This document shows, in pieces, positions 56,658 to 64,000 of a stretch of DNA of 64,000 nt (position 1 is the stretch's first letter; every line of letters begins with the position of its first letter). Below the pieces are notes generated by a model, which did no database searches, was not told the DNA's origin, and saw only the letters and a list, made by a program, of their open reading frames with translations. This stretch comes from Bacteroidales bacterium UBA2800 (GTDB taxonomy: Bacteria > Bacteroidota > Bacteroidia > Bacteroidales > Paludibacteraceae). The stretch covers positions 1-64,000 of the forward strand of contig DEHM01000005.1 in NCBI GenBank assembly GCA_002351925.1, written 5' to 3'. The position numbers were made by a program, and so were the translations under genes.

Positions 56658-57790
56658 CTTCGGCTTTGCTGAAGCCACATTTCTAAGAATTTATCATACA
56701 CCTGATAAATCCCCTTTTCGCAGGTGATAAGGCCCTTGTCTAACAATGCAGGAATCGCCGATTTGACCGAACTCGCGGATAGTAATCCGTGCCGTTTTAT
56801 GAATTTTCCGGAAGTCAGATTCTGCGCCTTTCCATCCTTGGCTATAGCCTGCAAAACCAACGATTGCTTCTCCGGTAACTGATACATCAGGTCTTCATAT
56901 GTGATAGCTGATGTAAGTATGATGTATCGGATGGCATCCTCAATCTGCTCCTCCGTGCAGGTCTCTTCTGTCGATGTGCGAGCAAATAATTCGTTCATCA
57001 CGCGCTGCATATAATAGGTTACCCCTTCAAATCGTTCATAGAGTGCGTGCGGCACTTCCGGCGAGACATGCTTGCCGCGTTCCTCGAATAGTCGCTCGCA
57101 GAATTCGGTATACTTATCTTCTGGTAGCAACGGAAGGTTATATATCGCTACGCTCTGGTAGAATGGACGAGCCGGAGAGGTAAACATCTGCCCCATTAGG
57201 TGTCGTTGCGAGCCGGAGAAGATAAAATGCGTGTTCGTGCAGTACTGTACATGCGTGCGCAACGTCGCTTCAATCAACTCATCTCCGTACTGCGTAATCT
57301 GTTGAAACTCATCTATAGCTACGATGCAGGGCTTGTCTGCATGCTCCAAATAGTAGAAAATCTCCTCCAGAGTAGTAGTTGGCGTAGCGATGTCGCCTAT
57401 ACTCATCATCCACGCCGGGTTTCCTAATGAGTCATACCCGATTCCTTGCCGCACGGAAGACAATACAGCGATAAAATTCTCCCATGCTTTTCGCCCCATT
57501 GGTTTGAGTGTTTCCAGGATATTTAACCCCAAACGGTACACCAAATCGGCTACCGATTTCGTGGAGTAGATGTCAATGATAAAGGTATAATAGTTATCTG
57601 CAATAGCCGGTTGCGCAAAACAATGGCGAATTAGGTTCGTCTTTCCGTAACGACGAGGCGAAATCAGTGCCACATTATTACCGTTAACCAACATACGTGT
57701 CAGATCGACCGTCTCCTGTTCTCGATCGCAGAAGTACGCTGCTCCGGCATATCCGGTAGTTATAAAAGGGTTTAAAATTTTCGTCTCCAT
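56654..57790 (-). CDS. AAA ATPase with winged-helix C-terminus (ATPase_2/AAA_14-like)
   Basis: 378 residues. Walker A SPRRYGKTNL (about 44-53), Walker B PCIVAIDEFQQI (about 158-169), sensor FIFSGSQRHLM; then a lid domain and a C-terminal winged helix (LTSGKFIKRHGLLSASSVKS...ALLDKGLIT). This build is common in Bacteroidetes and archaea as single, often lineage-expanded genes; functions are mostly unknown and may relate to stress or mobile DNA. It has its own full consensus promoter and is not in an operon. Confidence 0.8.
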   Translation of the reverse strand: METKILNPFITTGYAGAAYFCDREQETVDLTRMLVNGNNVALISPRRYGKTNLIRHCFAQPAIADNYYTFIIDIYSTKSVADLVYRLGLNILETLKPMGRKAWENFIAVLSSVRQGIGYDSLGNPAWMMSIGDIATPTTTLEEIFYYLEHADKPCIVAIDEFQQITQYGDELIEATLRTHVQYCTNTHFIFSGSQRHLMGQMFTSPARPFYQSVAIYNLPLLPEDKYTEFCERLFEERGKHVSPEVPHALYERFEGVTYYMQRVMNELFARTSTEETCTEEQIEDAIRYIILTSAITYEDLMYQLPEKQSLVLQAIAKDGKAQNLTSGKFIKRHGLLSASSVKSAIPALLDKGLITCEKGIYQVYDKFLEMWLQQSRS

Positions 57791-57815
57791 AGGGTCTATT
57801 GTATTAAATTTGCCG

Positions 57816-57847
57816 CAAAATTACTACATTTTTTTTATATGTGCAAA
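57816..57847 (-). promoter_or_regulatory. Promoter of the ATPase gene
   Basis: Minus strand: TTTG (57847-57844), 20 bases, TAATTTTG (57823-57816); -33 region TTTGCACATATA. Confidence 0.85.
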
Positions 57848-57888
57848 TGTTTTTCCATTTTATGGAAATTATTTTATGGAAAAATAAC

Positions 57889-57918
57889 GAAGACAGGGCT
57901 CATCTATGCCCTGTCTTC
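57889..57918 (-). terminator. Terminator of the T9SS-type surface operon
   Basis: GAAGACAGGGC (57889-57899) and GCCCTGTCTTC (57908-57918), 11 perfect pairs, 8-base loop, followed on the minus strand by a T-rich stretch (GTTATTTTT). Confidence 0.85.
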
Positions 57919-57931
57919 CTAATCTCTAACT

Positions 57932-57968
57932 CCTATAGCGTAGCGTCCTGTAGCAGCTTGCTGCATCC
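57932..57968. repeat. Degenerate CTTACAG-type repeat
   Basis: CCTATAGCGTAGCGT (57932) followed at 57947 by CCTGTAGCAGCTTGCTGCAT. Similar to the 16-base family but with 15-base spacing and a GCAGC/GCTGC hairpin. Confidence 0.45.
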
Positions 57969-57972
57969 TCAT

Positions 57973-60543
57973 TTACTGCTCCACCTGCCGCCCATTCATG
58001 TCGTACAACGCGCCGTTGCGCATGATCAGCACTTGCCCGTTGCGCAGTATTTTCTGAACACTCATCTCTACGGCGGTGTTCTCAACGCCGGTTGCCGGAC
58101 TCGGCGCCACATACTTACGTACATACGCATATACGTAAACCGCACCGGTCGTAGTAGCTTTATACGGCTTGATAGCCGCATTGCTTGCGTGGTATTTGAA
58201 CATCGCATTCGTGTTGCCCAGGTTGCGAACGAAGTAGCCGTTATTGTCGTCTGCTACGAACTTCCAGAACTTGCAGTTCTGCGTGGTGGCATCAACGATG
58301 TCGTTACCACTGCTGGTTACCGCAATCGCCTTGCTCGCTCCGACAATTGTCAGCGTGAAGCCCTCTTTGTTCTTCTCCGTTCCCAGTACCATGCGACATG
58401 CACCATCTGCATATGCCTCGGTCTCTGTGACGGTAATATCCTGCAGCAGCACTGTCAGTTTCTTGCCGTCGCGTGCACCGGCAATCACCGGAACACTCTG
58501 CCGTGCCAAGATGATCGTATCTTTCTCTGCCAGTGTCGAAGCGTCGGTCACTTTGCTGAACATCTGTGCGCCTGCTACGTGAATCGTTATCTGTGCGCTC
58601 AGTTCCGCGATAGTAGCGGTGATAATGGCATCACCTTCTGCTACACCATGTACCAGACCGGTCTCGCTGACGGTAGCTATCTCCGGAGCACTCGATTCAT
58701 AACTGATCGGGTATTCTGTAGCAGCTTGTGCTGGATCAACTGTCGGATTCAACTGCAGCGACGAACCGATAGTCAGGCTGGCTTCCGCAGGCAGCTCAAT
58801 GCTGTTCACCGTTACGGCTACTACATGCACCGTACAACTCTTCACCACTTCGCCGATGGTAGCGGTGATAACTGCGTCGCCAAGAGCCTGTGCCGTAACC
58901 ACGCCGTTCTTGTTCACCTTAGCAATCGCTGCATCGCTGCTCGCCCAGTTGGCACTCGCGCTTGCGTATGCCGGCACGAATGCCGTAATCGTCAAGGTCT
59001 CCTGGCCGCCTATGTTCAGCGTCGTCTCTGTCTTCGACAACGTGAAATCGGTGATCGTCGGCTCCGTGATTGTCAGCGTTACGCTAGCGCTTACGCTCGG
59101 CACGCGCACCGAAGTGGCCGTTACCGTTACGGTTCCGGATACGTGCTTTGCCATCAACTTACCGTCTTGATCTATTTCGCCCTGATACGTATGGTCTACG
59201 CTCCATGTCAGCGACTTGTCGGCTGCCTCATTCGGCGTATAAACTACGTATTGCGACATATCAATCGTCTGGCCCTGATCAATCGTCTCCGGAGCACCCT
59301 CAAAGGCCAGATTCGTCAACTTCACCGTCGCCGGAATCAGGTTGATGCCGATGGTCTTCGAACCCTCCATCGGGTCTAATGCAATGTCTTGCGTCAGGTA
59401 CACCAGACGGGCATCCAGCGTGCCGGTCTTGTTGCTTGTTCCCAGATAGGTGATGGTTACGGTACCTGCCGTACGCGTACCCTGGTCTGCTACGCTGAAC
59501 AATGCAGCGTCTGTGCCCTCAATCTCCCAGATGATATCATCCGTCAGGTTCTCTGCGGTGTAGTTGGCGGTAACGCTTGTCTGCTCGTCGTTCTCTACGT
59601 CGCCAAACGCAATATCATCAATCTCCAGACTGCTCTGCAGATCCTGAGCCGCGCCGGCTTTCTTATAAAGCGCAATCGACACGCCGCTTCCCGCATTTTT
59701 ATAGGGTTTGAAGCGATCGTTGTTGAATTCTACCGGGAACGTTCCGTCCGGTTTTCCGACTTCTGCCACACCGTTGCTGATACTAACGCCCCAGCCGGCT
59801 AATAGTTGGTTGGGCACAGGTGTACCATATGCAAAAGCGCCCTTGCCTGTGATGTCAAGCAGCAGTTTGTTGGTTGTCCCGGTAGCCGTAAATTGCCAGT
59901 TTCCGCCATATTGACTTACGACAAACGTCTGGGCATTTTCAGGAACATCTGCATGTCCGTTATTGATGGTCACACCTTCCGTGATGGCTTCCAGATAGGC
60001 GCCATTCAGCGCACCGCTAACTGCGCCGGCAGCTTCGTTCACGAACAAGACGGTGTCTCCTACGCTCAACCCGCTGGTCGTTTCGATACGCTCAAAAGGA
60101 ATCGTCTGCGGAACATCTGCGTCATTGGTTACTACCAATGTGACATTAACAATCTTCTCTTCACGCACATTCCAATTGGCATCGCTGTATGTGAAGAAAT
60201 GGATTTTCGCTGAATACGTTCCGGCTTGGGTTGCATAATAATGCACCATAAACTCGTACGGATTGCTTATTGAGTGATAAGGATCAGTAGCATACAAGTA
60301 ATCAGGACTTGCCCAAAAACTACAATTCTCCGCGGGCGCATCAGTCGTTTCCGTCCATATGCCGCAATACTCCTGCATGTCGCTCCAACCCACTGTTACC
60401 GCTACGGAATCTTCTACTTCCGTTAAGCCTTTGATGCTTACGGTACCAAAATCCACATTGTTGGGGCTTACTGTAATACTTACCGTCGCCCAACTCATTA
60501 CACTGACCATCGCCAGCGCCAAAAAAGTAAAAATTTTCTTCAT
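57973..60543 (-). CDS. Secreted protein with Big2 domains and T9SS-like sorting tail
   Basis: 856 residues. Signal MKKIFTFLALAMVSVMSWA. Order: an Ig-like/DUF1573-like start (NNVDFGTVSIKGLTEVEDSV), a lectin-like middle (SGLSVGDTVLFVNEAAG...), three Big2-type repeats between about 395 and 655 (each with a WSSDAAIAKVNKNGVVTA or APEIATVSETGLVHG type motif), a second copy of the DTIILA...GARDGKKL module, and the tail SVQKILRNGQVLIMRNGALY then DMNGRQVEQ. Likely a cell-surface adhesin-like protein. Last gene of the operon. Confidence 0.8.
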   Translation of the reverse strand: MKKIFTFLALAMVSVMSWATVSITVSPNNVDFGTVSIKGLTEVEDSVAVTVGWSDMQEYCGIWTETTDAPAENCSFWASPDYLYATDPYHSISNPYEFMVHYYATQAGTYSAKIHFFTYSDANWNVREEKIVNVTLVVTNDADVPQTIPFERIETTSGLSVGDTVLFVNEAAGAVSGALNGAYLEAITEGVTINNGHADVPENAQTFVVSQYGGNWQFTATGTTNKLLLDITGKGAFAYGTPVPNQLLAGWGVSISNGVAEVGKPDGTFPVEFNNDRFKPYKNAGSGVSIALYKKAGAAQDLQSSLEIDDIAFGDVENDEQTSVTANYTAENLTDDIIWEIEGTDAALFSVADQGTRTAGTVTITYLGTSNKTGTLDARLVYLTQDIALDPMEGSKTIGINLIPATVKLTNLAFEGAPETIDQGQTIDMSQYVVYTPNEAADKSLTWSVDHTYQGEIDQDGKLMAKHVSGTVTVTATSVRVPSVSASVTLTITEPTITDFTLSKTETTLNIGGQETLTITAFVPAYASASANWASSDAAIAKVNKNGVVTAQALGDAVITATIGEVVKSCTVHVVAVTVNSIELPAEASLTIGSSLQLNPTVDPAQAATEYPISYESSAPEIATVSETGLVHGVAEGDAIITATIAELSAQITIHVAGAQMFSKVTDASTLAEKDTIILARQSVPVIAGARDGKKLTVLLQDITVTETEAYADGACRMVLGTEKNKEGFTLTIVGASKAIAVTSSGNDIVDATTQNCKFWKFVADDNNGYFVRNLGNTNAMFKYHASNAAIKPYKATTTGAVYVYAYVRKYVAPSPATGVENTAVEMSVQKILRNGQVLIMRNGALYDMNGRQVEQ

Positions 60544-60572
60544 AATAATTATATTTTATCAGTTAAATAGTT

Positions 60573-60962
60573 TTACCCCCTTAACGCGCGTCTACGCGCA
60601 GCGCGTACGATAAGGTACGCACACGCGAGAAGCATCAGCGGCCACACCGCATCGCCTATCGGCGTTGCCCACGGGTCATCAGGGTTAGTCGGACCGCTAC
60701 CGCCGCCGCTGTTGCCGCCGCCAATCTTACGCCGACCGCTCGGACCGGCTGCATTACCTGCCGTCTCGTAGGTACCTAACTTGCTGCCTGTCGTTATCGT
60801 TCCCGTCGCTGCCGCAGAAGGCAATGTCGAACCCGAGTAAACCATGCCGGAGGTGGACTTCATCTCTGCCTGCGGCTGTTGCGCGAGGTTCTGAGCCGTA
60901 ACGAACATTACGCTCGCCACGCTCAGCATCATCACTATCAATAAATATCTCAATGCTTTCAT
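60573..60962 (-). CDS. Small exported protein with C-terminal membrane anchor
   Basis: 129 residues from MKALRYLLIVMMLSVASVMF (signal); the ATG at 60980 in the frame is an alternative. The middle is Ser/Thr/Gly-rich and low in complexity (GGGNSGGGSGPTNPDDP). The end is a motif PIGDAVW, a hydrophobic helix (LMLLACAYLIV) and an Arg cluster (RAARRRALRG). Motif-helix-basic tail is the general build of sortase/exosortase-type sorting signals; no such enzyme is in the window, so this is a comparison only. It is sandwiched between two large T9SS-type surface proteins (30 and 71 bases away), so it probably serves the same surface structure. Confidence 0.7.
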   Translation of the reverse strand: MKALRYLLIVMMLSVASVMFVTAQNLAQQPQAEMKSTSGMVYSGSTLPSAAATGTITTGSKLGTYETAGNAAGPSGRRKIGGGNSGGGSGPTNPDDPWATPIGDAVWPLMLLACAYLIVRAARRRALRG

Positions 60963-60983
60963 AATCTTTAACTCTTTCATTCG

Positions 60984-61034
60984 TTAAACATTCATTCGTT
61001 CATTCATTAAACATTAAACTTTAAACATTGAGAT
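60984..61034. repeat. 7/8-base tandem repeat before the large surface gene's end
   Basis: Mixed units TTAAACA (60984, 61007, 61021), TTAAACT (61014) and TTCATTCG/TTCATTCA 8-mers between. It fills the gap between two genes of the operon and ends at the stop codon. Confidence 0.7.
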
Positions 61035-64000
61035 CACTTGATCTCACGTACCATTTTACCCGTTGCATCGTAGATCTTACCGCCGCGTAAGATATACATC
61101 TTATCGCGATAGATGAACTTCTGCGTTTCTTCGCTCTTCAGATTAATATTCTCTGTTCCGGTTGTGACACTCGGTTTGTCTGCTTTCATCACAACGCGTA
61201 TCGTGAAGCGCGTATCATTAAAGAGCGAATTTTCACTGGAGAAGGTATAATCGCTATTCAATAGATTGAAATTGAATACGCCTTCTTCGTTATCATCCAG
61301 CAGAACGGATTCTACATTCTCCAAGTCTGAATACTCGCTTATTGAGAATGTATATTCTCCACTTTCCGGGGCTCGGTAGCCCATTGGTACGGAGCCGGCA
61401 GCACGTTCTTCGCTCATAGCCTCAAAAGCCATACGCTTACTCTCGTGCATTAACCATACTTTCGGCTTCGTCGTCTGTGAACCGAACATCTTCTCGTAAT
61501 CATCGAAGTCCAAATCATCAGAGTAGTTATTGCCTACATAAACACCGGTCTGATCTTGCGAGACACCATTCGTGTAATCGATTTGAACGAATGCCTCACG
61601 AACCTCACTGCCAGCACGCATATATGCCGGAGCTTTCTTCATTCGGTTGCCAAGTGTGAAGGTCACTGTTCCGCTACCTCCTCCTGCTGTCTCTTGGAAG
61701 AAGAATGGGAAGAACGGCTTAAGTTCCGTCGTGGATGCAACATATTGGTCATACTCAGATCCACTTTCGGCGGACATCACAGTGATGTACTTCGTTGCGC
61801 CATCTACCCAGTGATACGATCCGTCCCAGTGCTCTGCATTCGGATGTTTCTCTAACTGGCTGTGACCGATATCGCCCTTCCATGTCGCCATGTACGGGTT
61901 ACCGATCAGGTTCCAACCGACATTGTTCGCCGTTACCGTTCCTGCATTGTATCCCGCTATACCATGAGCCGTGGTGCTCACCGTCTTCTCGGTTTCGCCG
62001 GCTCCGTTGTATGCACTGTTGCCTAACGGGAATCGGATAATAGCCAACGGACGACTGCGTACGCCGTTTACATCACGAGGACGAGCAGCGATTATATAAC
62101 CAACACCCGCTTCAAAGTTATCTCCGTTATACCAATCCCAACTGGTTGCACTCGCATTCGCGGCACGTAACGCACCGTTGTAATGCTTAACCCAAACAGG
62201 GAAGTTATCCACACCTGCCTCATCCGTCACATTCGCTAACGGCACGGTATATGGCAGCGCGAACTGATAATATTGATAGTTGTGGATGTAGTAATCATAG
62301 ATGATATTGTTACTACCCTCGAACTTGATATCACCATTCAGGTAAATTTCAGGCAATGTATATGTATTGGTATTGAGCCAACTGTAGCCACCACGCACAT
62401 AAACTTTGTTTTTCACGCCAAGCGATTGTCCATCGAGTACCAACTTGCCGCCCGGATATACATGCAGGTTCGCGAAACTCGTATGCGTTGCTTTGGTCTG
62501 ATTAGCCGTCAACTTGCCACCATTCAGAATCACAATATCGCAACTCTCGCAAATAGCATCGGTTAATGCAGTCTTATAAGCTCCGCTTGTTGCATCGGCT
62601 GTATTTACCAATATAGGCTTGCTGATGTACGCCACGACATTTGGATTGTCATGGTCTTTAATGGTCATCAGCGTACAGTTGTCGCCGGTCAGCGTCAAAC
62701 CGCTTACGGAATACAAGTCGCTCGTTCCGCCTGAAGTGATATTTGTCAGTGCCTTGTTCGTCCAACTGTTTGCACCCAAGGTTATATCTACTGCATCCGG
62801 CACATCTCCGGCAAAGCGCAAAGCCATACTGCTTGTGCCCCATTCCATCACTTCTACTTGCATATCTGTGATTTCTGTCAGCGGTAACAAACGGACTTGT
62901 CCACTATACGCTCTATCCTCTGTCAGCGTTCCCCAGACACCCCTCGTGTTCAGACTTACGGTTCGATTATCTCCCACAGCACTTGTCAGCGTGTAATCCT
63001 TCAAGTCATTGGTTGCTGCAACCCACTCATACTTCGTTGGATTAGTTAAAGCATATCCACTATACATTGCACTAACCTGAATACTGGTGGTCGAACCGTT
63101 GTACAAAGTCTTCTGGTTATCCGCCGTTTCGGTTGTCAAACGTTCCGTGAATACCAAGTTCGAACCGTTAGCTGCGAAGCGGCTGGAAGCCACGTTACGC
63201 AATCCGTAATCAAGCAAGTTCGCCGGTCCGGTTGCCGATGACGGGTCGGATACGTTGTCTACCGCAATAGGTATGCCGCTTGTGTTACTTGAACTATTTG
63301 TGCAGTTAGCTGGAAGTGCATACCAGAAGTTTCCTAATTTGGATGCAATCACGAAGTTATCCGGTAAGCAACGTCCTGTTACTAAGCCCTCAAAGCGTTT
63401 GTTTACACCATCGCAACTAACTGTGATGACCGGATTAACCAATGCCTCGCTCTCGTAAGCCGTCGGAGCATAAGCCACATACACGGTCGTTGTGGCCAAA
63501 TCGCCCGAAGAGGTCTGCAATACGCTTCCCGTAATCTCCGTTCCGTCGCTCTTGTAGAACAACAAGTCTGTACCGGATAACGTCACATCCTTCGTTCCGA
63601 CTGCCGTTTCTCCATCTACACTCAAAGTCAGTGTACGAATAGCTTTAATACTCTGCCCTGCTGCCGAAGTAATCTTAAGCGCCGTGTTGTCTGTGGCCGC
63701 ATCCGTATGTACTAAGTTTATATCCAAACAGGTATATACATAGTTGCGATAACTTAACGTAGTGAAACTGCCGGCATAAGTGGTACTACCTTCATCACAA
63801 GTATTCCATGCCCGAACCCATACATAATAGGTCTTACCACTTTCCAAATCATCGTACGAACGCGAAGCTGTCGCATTGGTATATGGTCCATGATGGTAAT
63901 CGGCAACACTGGTAGTCGGATAATCCTCGTCATCAGCAATCAAGAACGTGTACTTAACCGCGTTTGTCATCGAATAACTGATATTCACCGAACTACCTGT
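61034..64000 (-). CDS. Large T9SS-type surface protein, C-terminal part (start outside the window)
   Basis: 988 codons are open to the window edge. Near the visible N-terminus is a fibronectin type III unit (DLESGKTYYVWVRAWNTC...GSFTTLSYRNYVY). Long beta-rich stretches follow without clear family, one with ILNGGKLTANQTKATHTSF, then LHVYPGGKLVLDGQSLGV of the kind seen in Bacteroidales surface proteins. Next comes a region with GWNLIGNPYMATWKGDIG. The tail ETQKFIYRDKMYILRGGKIY, DATGKMVREIK is a T9SS type A-like sorting signal. First visible gene of the operon 64000-57973. Confidence 0.8.
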   Translation of the reverse strand, partial: TGSSVNISYSMTNAVKYTFLIADDEDYPTTSVADYHHGPYTNATASRSYDDLESGKTYYVWVRAWNTCDEGSTTYAGSFTTLSYRNYVYTCLDINLVHTDAATDNTALKITSAAGQSIKAIRTLTLSVDGETAVGTKDVTLSGTDLLFYKSDGTEITGSVLQTSSGDLATTTVYVAYAPTAYESEALVNPVITVSCDGVNKRFEGLVTGRCLPDNFVIASKLGNFWYALPANCTNSSSNTSGIPIAVDNVSDPSSATGPANLLDYGLRNVASSRFAANGSNLVFTERLTTETADNQKTLYNGSTTSIQVSAMYSGYALTNPTKYEWVAATNDLKDYTLTSAVGDNRTVSLNTRGVWGTLTEDRAYSGQVRLLPLTEITDMQVEVMEWGTSSMALRFAGDVPDAVDITLGANSWTNKALTNITSGGTSDLYSVSGLTLTGDNCTLMTIKDHDNPNVVAYISKPILVNTADATSGAYKTALTDAICESCDIVILNGGKLTANQTKATHTSFANLHVYPGGKLVLDGQSLGVKNKVYVRGGYSWLNTNTYTLPEIYLNGDIKFEGSNNIIYDYYIHNYQYYQFALPYTVPLANVTDEAGVDNFPVWVKHYNGALRAANASATSWDWYNGDNFEAGVGYIIAARPRDVNGVRSRPLAIIRFPLGNSAYNGAGETEKTVSTTAHGIAGYNAGTVTANNVGWNLIGNPYMATWKGDIGHSQLEKHPNAEHWDGSYHWVDGATKYITVMSAESGSEYDQYVASTTELKPFFPFFFQETAGGGSGTVTFTLGNRMKKAPAYMRAGSEVREAFVQIDYTNGVSQDQTGVYVGNNYSDDLDFDDYEKMFGSQTTKPKVWLMHESKRMAFEAMSEERAAGSVPMGYRAPESGEYTFSISEYSDLENVESVLLDDNEEGVFNFNLLNSDYTFSSENSLFNDTRFTIRVVMKADKPSVTTGTENINLKSEETQKFIYRDKMYILRGGKIYDATGKMVREIK

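Noticed and set aside
57973..64000. SusC/SusD-type polysaccharide utilisation locus
   Set aside because: No TonB-dependent receptor or SusD-like protein is encoded anywhere in the window.

Overview
The window looks like a chromosomal segment of an uncultured member of the Bacteroidales (Bacteroidota). Supporting evidence: a 286-aa primary sigma factor of the Bacteroidetes type, promoters of the TTTG-N20-TAnnTTTG form, a GldD lipoprotein, a Porin_10-like porin, several secreted proteins with type IX secretion (T9SS)-like C-terminal sorting tails, and the GH57 / GT4 / debranching-enzyme glycogen cluster usual in this group. No rRNA, insertion sequence, prophage or CRISPR array was found.

Layout. 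1-159: start of a secreted protein that leaves the window. 313-7588 (minus): an AT-rich defence-type operon with a RhuM-Fic protein, a GIY-YIG/DUF4357 protein, an Mrr-like nuclease, a 1247-aa single-chain restriction-modification-specificity enzyme, and an unknown protein. The enzyme carries a G8 tract at which slippage in either direction gives an immediate stop, so it is probably phase-variable. 7671-8421: no convincing protein gene, but a consensus promoter facing an ATG-free stretch (candidate ncRNA) and a hairpin array. 8422-18918: membrane coiled-coil protein plus DUF2130 protein, MBL-fold/mannosyltransferase/argS operon, divergent lepA and a shortened RNase R, a small barrel protein, an RHH protein, the primary sigma factor and tRNA-Arg. 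19003-29293 (minus): one long transcription unit manC - debranching enzyme - glycogen synthase-like GT4 - GH57 - porin - ClpC - thioredoxin. 29361-35159 (plus): gldD, a GGGP synthase fused to TadA, PgpH-like phosphodiesterase, Dus with a repeat insertion, and a BASS transporter. 35412-39955: two secreted proteins with starch-binding-like modules and T9SS-like tails. 40030-49484: alkaline phosphatase/3'-5' exonuclease/DUF5063 operon, upp-vanZ-dprA, small membrane protein-parC-maf, and a UbiA prenyltransferase. 49510-53552: cytoplasmic GH13 amylase, ackA, pta. 53588-57847: two OmpA-family proteins, a CAT-anticodon tRNA and an AAA ATPase. 57889-64000 (minus): T9SS-type surface-protein operon.

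The main genome-scale signals are: (1) sixteen promoters with exactly 20 bases between boxes and a -33 region extended into a palindrome close to TTTGCATATATGCAAA, one copy of which serves two divergent promoters; (2) many short tandem repeats with a strict 7-base period, lying between genes and in frame inside genes (argS, rnr, manC, DUF2130); (3) arrays of a 16-17-base CTTACAG unit, which supply the linker of the GGGPS-TadA fusion, the N-terminus and an internal insertion of Dus, and the ackA-pta spacer. Functionally the window joins glycogen/starch metabolism, acetate formation, cell-surface secretion, tRNA and topology housekeeping, and one defence cassette. All names rest on reading motifs and translations by eye; no database search was run.
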